64,000 nucleotides of DNA, taken from positions 17,055,001 to 17,119,000 of the forward strand of contig OX419758.1 of assembly GCA_948567375.1 (NCBI GenBank). Direction: 5' to 3'. Origin of the DNA: Lunularia cruciata. Taxonomy: Eukaryota; Streptophyta; Marchantiopsida; Lunulariales; Lunulariaceae. The notes beneath the pieces were generated by a model. That model saw only the letters and a program-made list of their open reading frames with translations, made no database searches and was not told the DNA's origin. Shown here piece after piece: positions 34,002-44,557 of this stretch; the first letter of the stretch is position 1, and each line of letters begins with the position of its first letter. The translations under genes were made by a program, and so were the position numbers.

Positions 34002-34689
34002 AGTGAACCGGCTTGCCTCTGACTCAAGATGAACCTCTGATGGCTATTATGGTAGCGCACCATGGACTAAGAAGGCAAGGAACCCCAACTCAATCATACT
34101 CCTCCAAGACTAACACTCCAAGACTCAAGACATTGCTCACTAGAGAACTCAATGAGAGAGATATAGTTGCAAATGAAAGTATGATGAGTACCTTCTCACT
34201 CCTTATTTATATACTTATGAAATATTTATGCACCAAAGTTAATAATTACCGTTGTAACTCAAGTTACTAGACTAAAAGTCAAGTCAAGTCAAAAAGTATG
34301 AAGGAATATCCATTCACATGTGCATATTCCACTAGCATGTGATCTTATCTTGACCCAACCACTAAGTCAAGGATTCCTTCACATAGGCTATCTTTGGACT
34401 ATAAAAGAATCCAAAACAAGCTTGTAGGTCCAAGAGTTCTCAACTCTTTCTTCAAAGTCAAACACCTAGGAATAGTGCCAAGTCAATATATTAAAATCCA
34501 AAATAGAGGTGCTCATCTTTTCTATTTTCTCTAAAAAAGAAGTCCCTTCTATTTTAGTTATGACTAAATTTAGCTAATCATGACTAATGTGGAACCATCT
34601 TTTATCTCTATATAAAGAATATCTTTCAAGTACTTATAATACCAAGCTAAATATCACAATACCACACATATGCACAAATGGGTGTTACA
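34002..34689 (-). repeat. 5' LTR of element D
   Basis: 688 bases, homologous to 24,185-24,869 over its full length. The plus-strand right edge reads GGGTGTTACA; the left edge (AGTGAACCGG) has lost the canonical terminal bases. Confidence 0.9.
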
Positions 34690-34950
34690 AGACAAAAAGC
34701 CGGTGAGTGTCACCTGGAGTCTCTTAGCTAGAGTGGATGTGGTTTGATTGTAATCAATGCCCTATTGTTGGCAAGTTGTTGAAGACCAGATCAAGTATTG
34801 ATGTGATTTGAGTTTATTCAAATTATAAACAATTTGATTATTATGGCACTTTAGAGTTCATGTATGACTTATGTGTGAGTTGTGCTTCTATAGTGTATCA
34901 TATTGACAATGATGTATATTGTGTAGTGATGTATATACGCATGACAGATG

Positions 34951-35152
34951 GATAAAAAAAGAGGGCAAATTGCACTATTGAGGACATGCTTTGGGGCTTT
35001 ACTTTGGATGAGCAAGAGAGTTGGGACACTTTACTCTCATTGGTGGAATTTACTTACCATAATTCAGTGAATGCCTCCATACAAGTCACATTGTTCTTTC
35101 TCATGTAGAGAGAATAGTCTTTCAAACTTTCAAGCTTGATGAAGGTCTATCC
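34951..35152 (+). pseudogene. Element B integrase, third part
   Basis: Continues element B's integrase after insertions X and D: a broken GQ(T)ER-like start, then NCTIEDMLWGFTLDEQ, LSLVEFTYHNSVNAS and a degraded FMY.E block. It aligns base for base with C at about 20,870-21,075, and keeps CAAGTCAC where C has an extra G. It ends at the solo LTR at 35,153. Confidence 0.88.
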
Positions 35153-35843
35153 TATAACACCCATTTGTGCATGTGTGTGGTATTTTGATATTTAGCTTGG
35201 TATTATAAGTACTTGAGAGATATTATTTATATAAAGATAAAGGATGGTTCTACATTAGTCATGATTAGCTAAAGCTAGTCATAGCTAAGATAGAGGGGAC
35301 CTTATTTTAGAGGAAATGCAAAAGATGAGCACCACTATTTTGGATTCTAGTATGTTGACTTGGTATTATTCCTAGTTGTTTGGCTTTGAGGAAAGAGTTG
35401 TGAACTCTTGTTTGCAAGCCTTTTTGTTGTGGATTCTTCTATAGTCCAAGGATAGCCCATGTGAAAGAATCCTTGACTTAGTGGTTGGGTCAAGATAAGA
35501 TCACATGCTTAGTGGAATATGTCCCATATGGATAGATATTCCTTTATATTTTTTGACTTGACTTGACTTTTAGTCTAGTAACGTGAGTTACAACGGTAAT
35601 TAGTAACTTTGGTGCATAACTATTTCATAAGTATATAAACAAGGGGTGAGGAAGTACTCATCATCCTTTCATTTGCAACTATCTCTCTCTCATTGAGTTC
35701 TCTAGTGAGCAATGTCTTGAGTAAAGGAGTGTTAGCCTTTGAGGAGTATGATGGAGTTGGGGTTCTTTGCCTTCTTAGTCCATGGTGCGCTACCGTAATA
35801 GCCATCAGAGGTTCATCCTGAGTGAGAGACAGGCCCGCTCACA
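35153..35843 (+). repeat. Single D-family LTR, plus orientation
   Basis: 691 bases, TATAACACCC (canonical TGTAACACCC) to GCTCACA, oriented opposite to element D. TATATAAA at 35,632-35,639 is the conserved LTR TATA box. Flanks ATCC and ATAC match 3 of 4. No D-type gag follows, so a solo LTR is likely. It marks the junction between element B and the H region. Confidence 0.85.
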
Positions 35844-37306
35844 ATACACCACTAGCTAAAAAATTGGCACTACCACACAACCAACTTGGTTTCCTTCTTG
35901 CTTGAACTCTCCCCTCTTACCATTTTAAACAAAACCAAGGATCCATTGTCCTCTCTCTTGATCTCAATGAAGATGGTAGGTTCACTTTGCTCCAATACCA
36001 ATTTTGTTGAAGTTGGTACCTTTGTTTTGGATGACCATTTTTCTTGTTTGTTGTCTTCTCCTTGAAGTCCACCTTTGGCCCGGTATCCTTCCTTGTCTTG
36101 ATAGGAGCCCACATCTTTTGCCTTGAGCATCTCTTCAGTACAAAGGACTCCTTTCTCCCTTAATTCCACTTCTCCTATAGATAGGAACAAAGGGGATTTT
36201 TTTCATTCTCAAGCCCTTTAGGGATGGGTATTCATTCTTCTTCCTTATAATTAATTATTCTTAGAGGGGTTTGGGTTGGGGTAGATTGTACTTCTCCATG
36301 TTAGTCTTTGGCCGCATCCTTGTCTAGCAAAATCAAAATCCTTGCAAACTATTGTTTACTTGTCATTGTTCTTCCTTATAATTAATTATTCTTAGAGGAG
36401 TTTGGGTTAGGGTAGATTGTACTTCTCCATGTTAGTCTTTGGCCACATCCTTGTCTAGCAAAATCACAATCCTTGTGAACTATTGTTTACTTGTCATTGG
36501 AGTGGGATCTAATTGTGGCCCAACGGCACCCTTTGTCTTGGAATTTTTCTTCATTTTCCTCCTCTTCTTCCTCCACAAGGATCCTCTTCACCCTCTTTAT
36601 ATCCTTTACCTTTAGCCTATAAGGATTTGTGGGTTGTTTCTTGAGTATTGGCTCTGTGGCAATCTCCTATTGCCTTTGCTTCTTGAAGCCTAAGGTGTTG
36701 TAGGCTTCTTTTAATTCCATATACTTCCCTATATGGGTAAATTTTGCATCTACTTCAAAGTACTTTTGTATGATCAGCATTTTTTCCTTGGGTTTGTCAA
36801 ACTGCCCTATGGAAAATAATTGGTTTGAGTACTCTTCTTTTCTTTCGGGGTTAGTAAATCCATCTCCATGTACAAATGGACAACAAAGGGAGACACCAAA
36901 GTCATCCCTTCTTCCTTGTTCATTGTTCTTGCAAGTTTTCATGCCCTTGCCCAAATTCATGGGCTTTTCTTAGTATAAATATTCAAAGAAGATTGCTTGA
37001 CCATTGTTCAAGTAGGTAGTTTGTTTGGATTTGAACAAACTCATGATAGATCTGACCAAGATCTTTATCATAGGTTCCTTGATACCTAGAATAGACCAAC
37101 CATTGTTGGTCTTCTTACCTTGAAAGTGGCTTTGAACTTGGCTTTGATAGTCAAGTTTGTGTGAGTCCATACATTATCCAAAGTCATGCCATTTGGGGGT
37201 AAATTTTTAGGCTCCATCACTCTCCTCCAATTTTCTTTGCTCCAAACAAAGAGGTTCCTTGTCAAATTCTCTAGCCTTGAATCATGATTATCTCTTACTT
37301 CATGCA
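35844..37306 (-). pseudogene. Region H, left block: unrecognised element-borne protein
   Basis: Minus-strand coding-like sequence in several frames: NWRRVMEPKNLPPNGMTLDN near 37,220; SLFKSKQTTYLNNGQAIFFE near 37,010; NPERKEEYSNQLFSIGQFDK near 36,830; KYFEVDAKFTHIGKYMEL near 36,740; then Lys/Glu-rich tails to 35,870. A second copy lies at about 51,800-52,150, so this is a real protein family and not chance. A near-duplicate of about 110 bases also recurs inside the block (about 36,236-36,345 and 36,370-36,490). I do not recognise the domain. The frame continues across insertion G to 43,584. Confidence 0.55.
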
Positions 37307-37774
37307 TGTAAAAAGAAATAAGAGAATGGAAGATCACATTGGGACTCTTGAATGTGGAAACTCCAAATGCCTAGCATGAGCTTGGGCTTTGGTATTTATA
37401 AAGAACATATAAGGCTCTTGAGAAGCTTCCTAAAAGCAACCTTCTTAGAATGCAAGCTAAGCTAACAAAGAAGCTTCTTGAGAAGCTTCCTTCTACAAGT
37501 TACCTACTTGGCATGAAAGCTAAACTAGTTGGGAAGCTTCCCAAGACTCTTCCTTCTAGAAGCCACCAAGTTGGCATGCAAGCTAAGCTAGTCGGGAAGC
37601 TTCCCAAGAAGTTTCCTCTTAGAAATCATCACTTGGCATACACATTACTTGATACTTGGAAGTACTTGTAGCTTCTTAGATGCTTATAGAATATTCTTAT
37701 AATTCTTGGCTAATTTGACCTATTTGTTATTTTTTTAAATTTTGACTAACTTTTCTATAAACCATATTGTTATA
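37307..37774 (-). repeat. 3' LTR of element G
   Basis: 468 bases; on the plus strand TGTAAAAAGAAATAAG to CATATTGTTATA, the inverse of the TGTAACAATATGGAG...CTTTTACA family. Many GAAGCTTC dyads. Confidence 0.88.
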
Positions 37775-39100
37775 TATTCTCCCATCTCTGGTTGGTGACA
37801 TCCTTGTCACCAAGCTTCAAACTTCTAAATGGCCATTTGTGCATTGTGGAGATGAGAAAAGGTTCCCAAGTGGCATCATGAAGGAGATGCCCTTTCCAAA
37901 AGACTTTGTACTCAATATGCTATTAGCGACCATGTTGAATGTGGTGACATATAAAGATATGGTCAACTTCATACTCCTCATGATCATTGATACAGACATG
38001 AGGAGGAGGAGATGGACACAAGAGAAAAAAAAGATGGATTAGAAACAAAGATGGATTGAACTTTGATATATGAAAGACAAGGTGGATTTGCATATAATAA
38101 GGCAACTCAAGTTGATAAACAACAAGAGAAATGATTTGAGTGACATCAAATGGACCTATCTAATTATGAGCAAGTTTGCAAAATTGGGTATCAAGTGAGA
38201 GGGGTAGGTTACTAGAAGAAAGCATGATGAGTTGAAAGGTGAGAGCATGATGATGTTAGTTTGTGTATTTTTCTTGATGATTTTGAGCAACAAGGAGATG
38301 AGATTTGGCTTGTTAAGGGGATTGGGATATTATGGTTAAGAAAGTGGAAGTATGAGGGACATGAGATGGAGAAGTAGCAAGAAAAGAACCTAGAACAAGT
38401 GGGTCTTGGCCAACATTAAAGAAGAAGGAAGGGAATCCAGAGCTTGTCTACTTGGAGTTCTTGTAGGCAAACACAATAGCTACAATACATTCATCCTAGT
38501 TGATTGGTGAATGTTGACAAAGGTGAAGTATATCCTCCAATGTGTGATTTACATGTTCAGTTTGAGATTATAGGTCATGAATAAAGTAATTTTGGTGCCA
38601 AGTAGCTAGAGGAGTGCTTGCCAAAAAAATTGAGAATCAAGGATCACAATTGTAGATGAGTACACAAGGTATACCATGATGCTTGAAGATATTGATGGAG
38701 TAGATATGGACCAATGGAGGAGCATCCACTATATCAAAGGTTGGTGCTAAATGGATTTGCTTATTAAGCTTGTCAACAAACACCATGATTGCTATGTGAC
38801 CTTGCTTTGTTTTGAGTAAGCATATGATGAGATCTAAGCTTATGTGTTCCCATTGAGCAAATGAGATGGGAAGTGGTTGATGGAGTCCACTCAATTTTTG
38901 GTTATTGTCCTTGTTGTGTTGGTAGCTCTCACAAGGTCAAACAAAATATTGAACCTCTCATGCCATGTTGGGCCACCACTATTGCTGTTGTAGGGTACCC
39001 ACGGTCTTATCCACACCCATGTGACCAATGATTGGTAAATTATAGGTTTATGAAGGCACATAAGTCATAGATCATCCTTGGTTGGAACATCAATCCGGTT
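37775..39100 (-). pseudogene. Element G integrase and chromodomain remnant
   Basis: Minus strand: integrase core piece at 38,637-38,894 (HISLDLIICLLKTKQGHIAI, VFVDKLNKQIHLAP), many stops, and near 37,800-37,990 a chromodomain remnant reading EYEVDHIF and YKVFWKGHLLHDATWEP. The layout mirrors the same region of F. The zinc module lies around 38,900-39,000. Confidence 0.78.
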
Positions 39101-40107
39101 CTCACAAAATAGAAATCCCCCTTGAAAGAGAAGGTGTTGCATTCCCTATCATGTGCTACAAGATGACCTTGTACCATTTGAAAGAAGAGGTCTTGTTGTA
39201 AAGTGGTCATAAACTTAATTTGGACTTGTGAGTCAATTTATATGGTCATAATTGCCACCATAATGAGAAGAAGAGAATTAAAATTAGATTGTCATGATAG
39301 GGCATTGGGGATGACAAGGAACCTACCAAGTTTATATTCAAGTTTAATGTCAAAAAATTATAGTTGTTATTCCTATCAATGATGTAGACTCTTCATGTGC
39401 TCCCCATGTATGTAATGTTTACAATAAAATTTTGTGATTGGTTTGCATGATTACTTGTTTCTCTAATAGAAAGTGCCTCCATACCTTGATGGCATATACC
39501 ATTGCTAGTTGTTCTTAATCTCAAGTAAAGTAATTCTTTTCTATAATTTTTAGTCTACAAGACTTTTGTCTTGGCGATGGAATGTAACCCATCTTGAAAT
39601 TCTTGGTATAACACGACTCAAATGGCAAAGTTTAAAGCATTGAAATCAGCCACATAAGGTAATTGAGAATCATATGGTTGACTAATGGGTCTTGAAGTAA
39701 CCATACTAATCAAACTTTGGCTTTTGGAATTCTTCTTTGTGCTTAATGGTCCATTGAAAGCTTGGGGATTTCCTCAAGAGATTGGTCAATGGTGCATCCA
39801 CATCAACATAGTAGTGGATGAATTGTTGGTAAAAGCTTGCCAATCCATTAAATGTTTGCACTTCTATGGACCCTTTAAAGTAGGCTAATTAGTAATGGCT
39901 TGATTTTCTCCTCTTCTATCTTGATTCCCTTTGATGAGATCTTATATCTTGAAAAAGGTAACTTTCTTTTGCCAAAAGGTACACTTTGACTTCTCACAAT
40001 AAAGCTTCTATTGACATATTCATCTTAAGACTTCTTGCACTTGATTCTTGTTTCTTGCCTCTATCTTGCTATAGATTAAAATATCATCTAAGAACACCAC
40101 CATGTAC
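39101..40107 (-). pseudogene. Element G RNase H and distal RT remnant
   Basis: The minus strand aligns with F at 46,770-47,500. It includes the RNase H stretch around 39,370-39,560 (counterpart of F's KAWKHYLLEKQVIMQIDHKP) and, at the right edge, the VLDDILIYS-like catalytic codons next to the solo LTR. Frames are badly broken. Confidence 0.68.
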
Positions 40108-40799
40108 TATGATCCAGCTTGTCTCTCACTCAAGATGAATCTTGAATGGCCATTATGGTAACGCGCCATGGACTAAGAAGACAAAGAATCTCAACTCCAT
40201 CATACTCCTCCAAGGCTAACACTCCAAGACTCAAATCATTACTCATTAGAGAACTCAATGAGAGAAAGATAGGTACAAATGAAAGAATGATGAGTACTTC
40301 TTTACCCTTTGTTTATATACTTGTAAAATAGTTACATATCAAAGTTACTAATTACTGAGAAAACTCAAGTTGTGAGACTAAAAATCAAGTAAAGCCTAAA
40401 ATCTAAAGGAATATCCATACTCATGGGAATATTTCCCTAAGCATGTGGTCTTATCTTGACCCAACCATTAAGTCAAGGATTCCTTCAAATAGGTTATCTT
40501 TGGACTATAGAAGAATCCAAAACAAGAAGGCTTGTGGTTCCAAGAGTTCTCAACTCTTTCTTCAAAGAAAAACACTTAGGAATAGTGTCAAGTCAATATA
40601 TTAAAATCCAAAATAGTCATGCTCATCTTTTCTATTTTCTCTAAAAAAAAGGTCCCTTCTATTTTAGCTATGACTAAATTTAGCTAATCATGACTAATGT
40701 AGAACCATCTTTTATCTCTATATGAAGAATATCTCTCAAATACTTATAATACCAAACTAAATATCACAATAGCATATACATGCACAAATGGATGTTATA
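40108..40799 (-). repeat. Solo D-family LTR inside the RT of element G
   Basis: 692 bases, plus strand TATGATCCAGCTTGTC to GGATGTTATA. Flanks GTAC (40,104-40,107) and GTAT (40,800-40,803) match 3 of 4. RT codons of G continue on both sides, so this is a clean insertion followed by LTR-LTR recombination. Confidence 0.9.
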
Positions 40800-41300
40800 G
40801 TATTGGTTCAATAGCTCATCTAACGCCTAATGCATTTGATCCATGAAGACTACCAGAGCATTAGTGAGCCCCAAAGCACTCTTTATTCAAAATGTCCATA
40901 CCTTATGCAAAATTTAATCTTTTGCACATCCTCTTTATCAATGAGAATTTGCCAATAACTGCTTCAAAAATACAACTTCGAGAAATATTGTGCTCCACTC
41001 AATTGATCTAGCAAGTAATCAATTCAAGGCAATAGATATATATTTTTTGTTGTTTATTTATTGAGACCACAATAATTAATATAGAAGCAAATGCTTCTAT
41101 CTTTCTTTGGGACAAATAGTACCAGTGTTTTCCAAGGAGATGTACTATATCATATGAAATCCTTCTCCAACAACTTTATCAAAGTTGTTCAAAGCTCTTC
41201 CAACTCCTTTGGTGAGAGTTGATAGATTGGTCTACTCACTAGGGTACTTTTTGGCAATAACTTAATGTTGAAGTGCATATCACAATCGGAGGGTAACCCC
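40800..41300 (-). pseudogene. Element G RT, proximal part
   Basis: The minus strand reads GLTNALVVFMDQMH next to the solo LTR, then leads back through degraded fingers/palm codons (counterpart of F 46,330-46,720). Stops throughout. Confidence 0.65.
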
Positions 41301-41569
41301 TTTGGTAGATCATCCAGAAACACATATGTAAACTCTTGAAGTATTCAATTAACCATTACTTGATGAGGCTTTTGGCTCTCATCATAGTCTCCATGTGCAA
41401 TTGGTTTGATCCAGATCACAAAAATAGGAATATTTTCCTCCAAAGCTTGCTCTAGGGTTGCTTTACTAACAAACTTTCCTTCTTGAGAGTGACTATTTTT
41501 AGGTGTCGTACTCAAAGGTGTTGGATAACCTAATTAGCAATTCTTACTTTGGTGTTGTACTTGAATTTA

Positions 41570-41863
41570 TCATTGGATCCAATCAAATTGAACCATATGA
41601 CATTCAAGCAAAGACAAATCTAGAATGGTATCATAGCATAGAGGTGCCATTACAAACCCCATACACTCCAAATACTCCTTCCTAATCTTGAATATAATAT
41701 AATGTAAGGTACAGAATCTAGATCCCTTTCTACCATCTACCATCATCAATCTACTTCTAGTTATTGGCTTGATAGGCTCTAATAATTGCATGGATATACA
41801 ATTCTCTAAATTTTCAAAATCAACCAAAATCTTACAATCACAATTAGATATCATACCTTGCAA
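41570..41863 (-). pseudogene. Element G protease remnant
   Basis: A 97-codon frame with MQGMISNCDCKILVDFENLE and NCISMQL, directly comparable to F's QGMISNRDCRILVDFGSSEN. The active-site DSG is lost (D-F-E). DTILDLSLLECH replaces the usual D-I-I-L-G-x-P-W-L. Confidence 0.78.
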
Positions 41864-42039
41864 GTGAAAAAACTTGCATAGATCAAGCCTTTAATCCCGT
41901 TGGAACTAATCAAGTTCCTAATATGTGACTTGAACTTTCCTATTGGGATTTGTTGTTTCCCTAAGCATCATGCTCCATAAAATTCATTTGGGTAATTTGT
42001 CAAGTTCACATATTCTTGAATGGACATTCAATAATATGA

Positions 42040-42860
42040 TATCCAATTTGGTGATAATAAAAGCAACCACCATTTTTTTCACCATCTTTCTTTGTCTCTA
42101 ATACAAAGTGGTCTCTATTGGATAGCATCAATCTTACTTGATGCCAGGTCCTCCACCCATGTGTAGTGTATTGGTAAGTTCTATGCAGGTCAAGACCAAG
42201 TTTTCACAAACAAGGAATCAAAGCGCTCAACCAATTGCATGGTTTCTTCCAAGTGTTTGGACTCTTGCATGGTCATTTCTAATTTTGTGCATGACTTCAA
42301 GCCCCTCACAAATTGATCCAAGCTTCACCTTCTAGTATCTTTAGTATTTTCATTATGGTGTTCTAGCATTAAATCATATAGCTTCTTATAGATGTAATCT
42401 GCTTTAATTCTACCAATTTATCTCACACAACTCATGTAGCATTTATAATGTAAAATCTCCAAATTATTACTCTTGAATTCTTCCCATGTCAAGATTTGCA
42501 TAATAAAATGTCATTTAGCTTGTTCCACTTAGAATTGCCACCATAGTTTTGCCATTCCATCCATTTGACTTGAAGCAAGAGAATTTATCTCAATTCATCT
42601 TGAAGATTTGTAGCTTCAAAATAACATTTACAATCAAATACAAAATTCTCCATTATGCCAAAGAGATTCTTACCTTCAAATAGCTTGGGCTTTGGAAATT
42701 GGATTCACTCTTCTTCTCAAAGTGATACTCTCTCTACATGCTCTTTTTCTTGATGGTCTCTTTCTTCCTATAATCAAGTAAAGTGCTCTATTTGTTATTG
42801 CATGGCAATGATAACTTTAGACATTATTGCCATGGCTACTACTCAACTAAACTATCTACA
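42040..42860 (-). pseudogene. Element G gag remnant
   Basis: Aligns in order with the gag of F (44,558-45,400). A degraded zinc-knuckle region lies near 42,020-42,080 and the N-terminus (MAIMSKVIIAMQ-like) near 42,840. No long open frame. Confidence 0.6.
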
Positions 42861-43084
42861 ATTATCTAAGTTAACATATAGATGCAACACCTCTAACATT
42901 CTTCATAAGTTACAATTGGAAGTTTCAAGGGTTCATTAGAAAGGTGATCACATTTAGAAATTCTATCCAAAGCATGAGATGATAAACTATATGAAATGAT
43001 GCTTGGGTAGTATCTAAAAAATGAATACAAAATCCCAATGGTTTAGGGGAAATGGATTTGGTGGTCCATAAATTCCATCATTGT

Positions 43085-43102
43085 ATTCTTGCTCTAATAC
43101 CA
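43085..43102 (-). other. Primer binding site of element G
   Basis: The minus strand reads TTGGTATTAGAGCAAG just inside the 5' LTR, one base different from the initiator-Met tRNA site TGGTATCAGAGC. Confidence 0.85.
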
Positions 43103-43103
43103 A

Positions 43104-43583
43104 TGTAAAAGACTGAGGAAAGAAATAGGAGAATGTAAGATCACATTTGGACTCTTGAATAAAAGAAACTCTAAATACCTAGCATGACCTTGGGCTTTGG
43201 TATTTATAGAGAATATAAAAAACTTTGAGAAGCATCTTAGGAAGCTTCCTAAAAGCTACCTTCTTAGAATGCAAGCTAAGCTAACCAAGAAGTTTCTTGA
43301 AAAATTTCCTTTTAGAAGCCATCTACTTGGCATGAAAGCTAAACTAGTCATGAAGTTTCCCAAGAAGCTTCTTTCTTGAAACCACCTACTTGACTGAAAG
43401 CTAAGCTAATTGAGAAGCTTCCTCCTAAAAATCACCACTTGGCATACACATTACTTGATACTTGGAAGGTACCAAATAGCCTCCTATATGCTTCTAGAAT
43501 ATTCTTATAATTCTTGGCTAATTTGGCCTATTTGCTACTTTCTTAATTTCAACTAACTTGTTTGTAAACTTCATATTATTATA
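43104..43583 (-). repeat. 5' LTR of element G
   Basis: 480 bases, plus strand TGTAAAAGACTGAGG to CATATTATTATA, homologous to 37,307-37,774. Confidence 0.88.
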
Positions 43584-43871
43584 TAGCAACATTGCATGAT
43601 TGCTCAATTCTTGATTCCAGAACAAGCTAACTTCTTGTTCCAGACCAATTCTTGTCTCATCCTCATTTAGGTAATCCTAGCCTTTGATGATGAATTTGGG
43701 TGCCCTTCTCATTGTCCTTGGCACACTAGGGGCAACCACTTCCTTCCCCTTTTGTCCTCTTATCATTCCTACTTCTCTTCTCACTTCCTAACTCCTCATA
43801 CATACACCCTCTCAAAATTTCAAAAGTCTAAGTGAAACTTCTCACTAATAGTGAGGGAAGTATAGCCTATT
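43584..43871 (-). pseudogene. Region H, middle block between elements G and F
   Basis: 288 bases caught between two retrotransposons. On the minus strand DETRIGLEQEVSLFWNQELS reads toward the G insertion and, skipping G and its target duplication, continues in the H frame at 37,300 (HEVRDNHDSRLENLTRNLF). This supports H as one region split by G and F. Confidence 0.55.
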
Positions 43872-44286
43872 TGTAACAATATGGAGTTTAGTAACGTAGC
43901 TAGTAAGGCTAACAAAAGAAGGAATAAACCAAATTAGCCTAGAATATTCTAAAAGCATCTAGGAAACTTCTTAGGAAGCTCCTTGACTAGTTAACTTGCA
44001 CCCCAAACAAGTAGTTTTTAGGAGGAAGCTTCTAACTAGCTTAGCTTGCACACCAAGTAGGCAGCTTCTGGAATGAAGCTTCTTGAGAAGCTTCCTAGTT
44101 AACTTGGCTTGCACTCTAAGAAGGTGGCTCAAGGAAGCTTCTTGAGAAGCTTCTCAAGGGCCTTGTATGCTACCTATAAATACCAAAGCCAAAGCTCATG
44201 CTAGACATTTGGAGTTTTCCCTCATTAAAGTGTCCCAATGTGAGTTTCCATTCTCCTATTTCTCTCCTTGGATTCGGTCTTTTACA
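43872..44286 (+). repeat. 5' LTR of element F
   Basis: 415 bases, TGTAACAATATGGAG to GGTCTTTTACA. Contains several GAAGCTTC dyads ending about 25 bases before the TATA box. Confidence 0.93.
44175..44182 (+). promoter_or_regulatory. LTR TATA box of element F
   Basis: TATAAATA, conserved in all LTRs of this family in the window (29,350 and 50,118 regions, inverted near 37,400 and 43,204). Confidence 0.65.
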
Positions 44287-44287
44287 T

Positions 44288-44300
44288 TGGTATCAGAGCA
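44288..44300 (+). other. Primer binding site of element F
   Basis: TGGTATCAGAGCA, one base after the 5' LTR; initiator-Met tRNA type. Confidence 0.93.
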
Positions 44301-44557
44301 AGAATGGGATGGATGGAATTTATGGACCACCAAATCCACTTCCACCAAACCATTGGGATTTTTGAGTCCAAGTACTACCCAAGCATCATTTCACACAATT
44401 CATCACCTCGTACTTTGGATAAGATTTCTTGCATATGATCAACATATTTGAAGAACCCTTGGTACTTCTGGTTGTAACTTATGGAGAACGGTAGACATGT
44501 TTTTTTTATGTATTAATAAATTAGATAGATTGGGAGTGGTGTGATAGAGTAGCAACC

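Larger units (their letters stand above)
24185..34689 (-). mobile_element. Element D: nested Ty3/gypsy element, minus strand
   Basis: LTRs of 685 and 688 bases bracket degraded gag, protease, RT, RNase H and integrase in Ty3/gypsy order on the minus strand. Flanking tetranucleotides are GGAC (24,181-24,184) and AGAC (34,690-34,693), a 3 of 4 match. It lies inside insertion X and itself contains insertion Y (25,367-27,556) and a solo LTR (29,042-29,464). No chromodomain was recognised. Gag and protease style (VDGGSAVN instead of D-S-G-A) separates it from B/C and F/G. No clear primer site is seen next to the 5' LTR. Confidence 0.9.
23887..34946. mobile_element. Insertion X: probable solo LTR, itself split by element D
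   Basis: Left arm 23,887-24,184 and right arm about 34,694-34,946 together make about 550 bases that interrupt the integrase of B. Termini are TATCATGCC... and ...GCATGACA, an inverted match at 7 of 8 positions, consistent with an LTR whose 5' TG decayed to TA. The flanks carry a perfect 4-base duplication GATG (23,883-23,886 and 34,947-34,950). No coding sequence in either arm. A short non-autonomous element of another kind is the alternative. Confidence 0.65.
12292..35152 (+). mobile_element. Element B: split Ty3/gypsy chromovirus-type element
   Basis: One element in three blocks: 12,292-15,799 (5' LTR, gag, protease, first part of RT), 22,426-23,886 (rest of RT, RNase H, integrase) and 34,951-35,152 (end of integrase core). 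The first gap is element C, the second is insertion X with element D inside. The blocks line up without loss against the continuous pol of C: the RT break joins at ...CTATAG/TAGGAC..., and the integrase break at ...TTGATG/GATAAA.... The distal pol end and the 3' LTR are missing; the block stops at a solo D-family LTR at 35,153. It is the oldest layer of this nest. Confidence 0.85.
37307..43583 (-). mobile_element. Element G: Ty3/gypsy chromovirus, minus strand
   Basis: LTR (37,307-37,774), chromodomain, integrase, RNase H, RT, protease, gag, primer site and LTR (43,104-43,583), all reading leftward. Same family as F and the solo LTR at 29,042. Flanks ATGCA and TAGCA match 3 of 5. It interrupts region H and carries a solo D-family LTR in its RT. 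Heavily decayed: few open frames exceed 80 codons. Confidence 0.88.
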
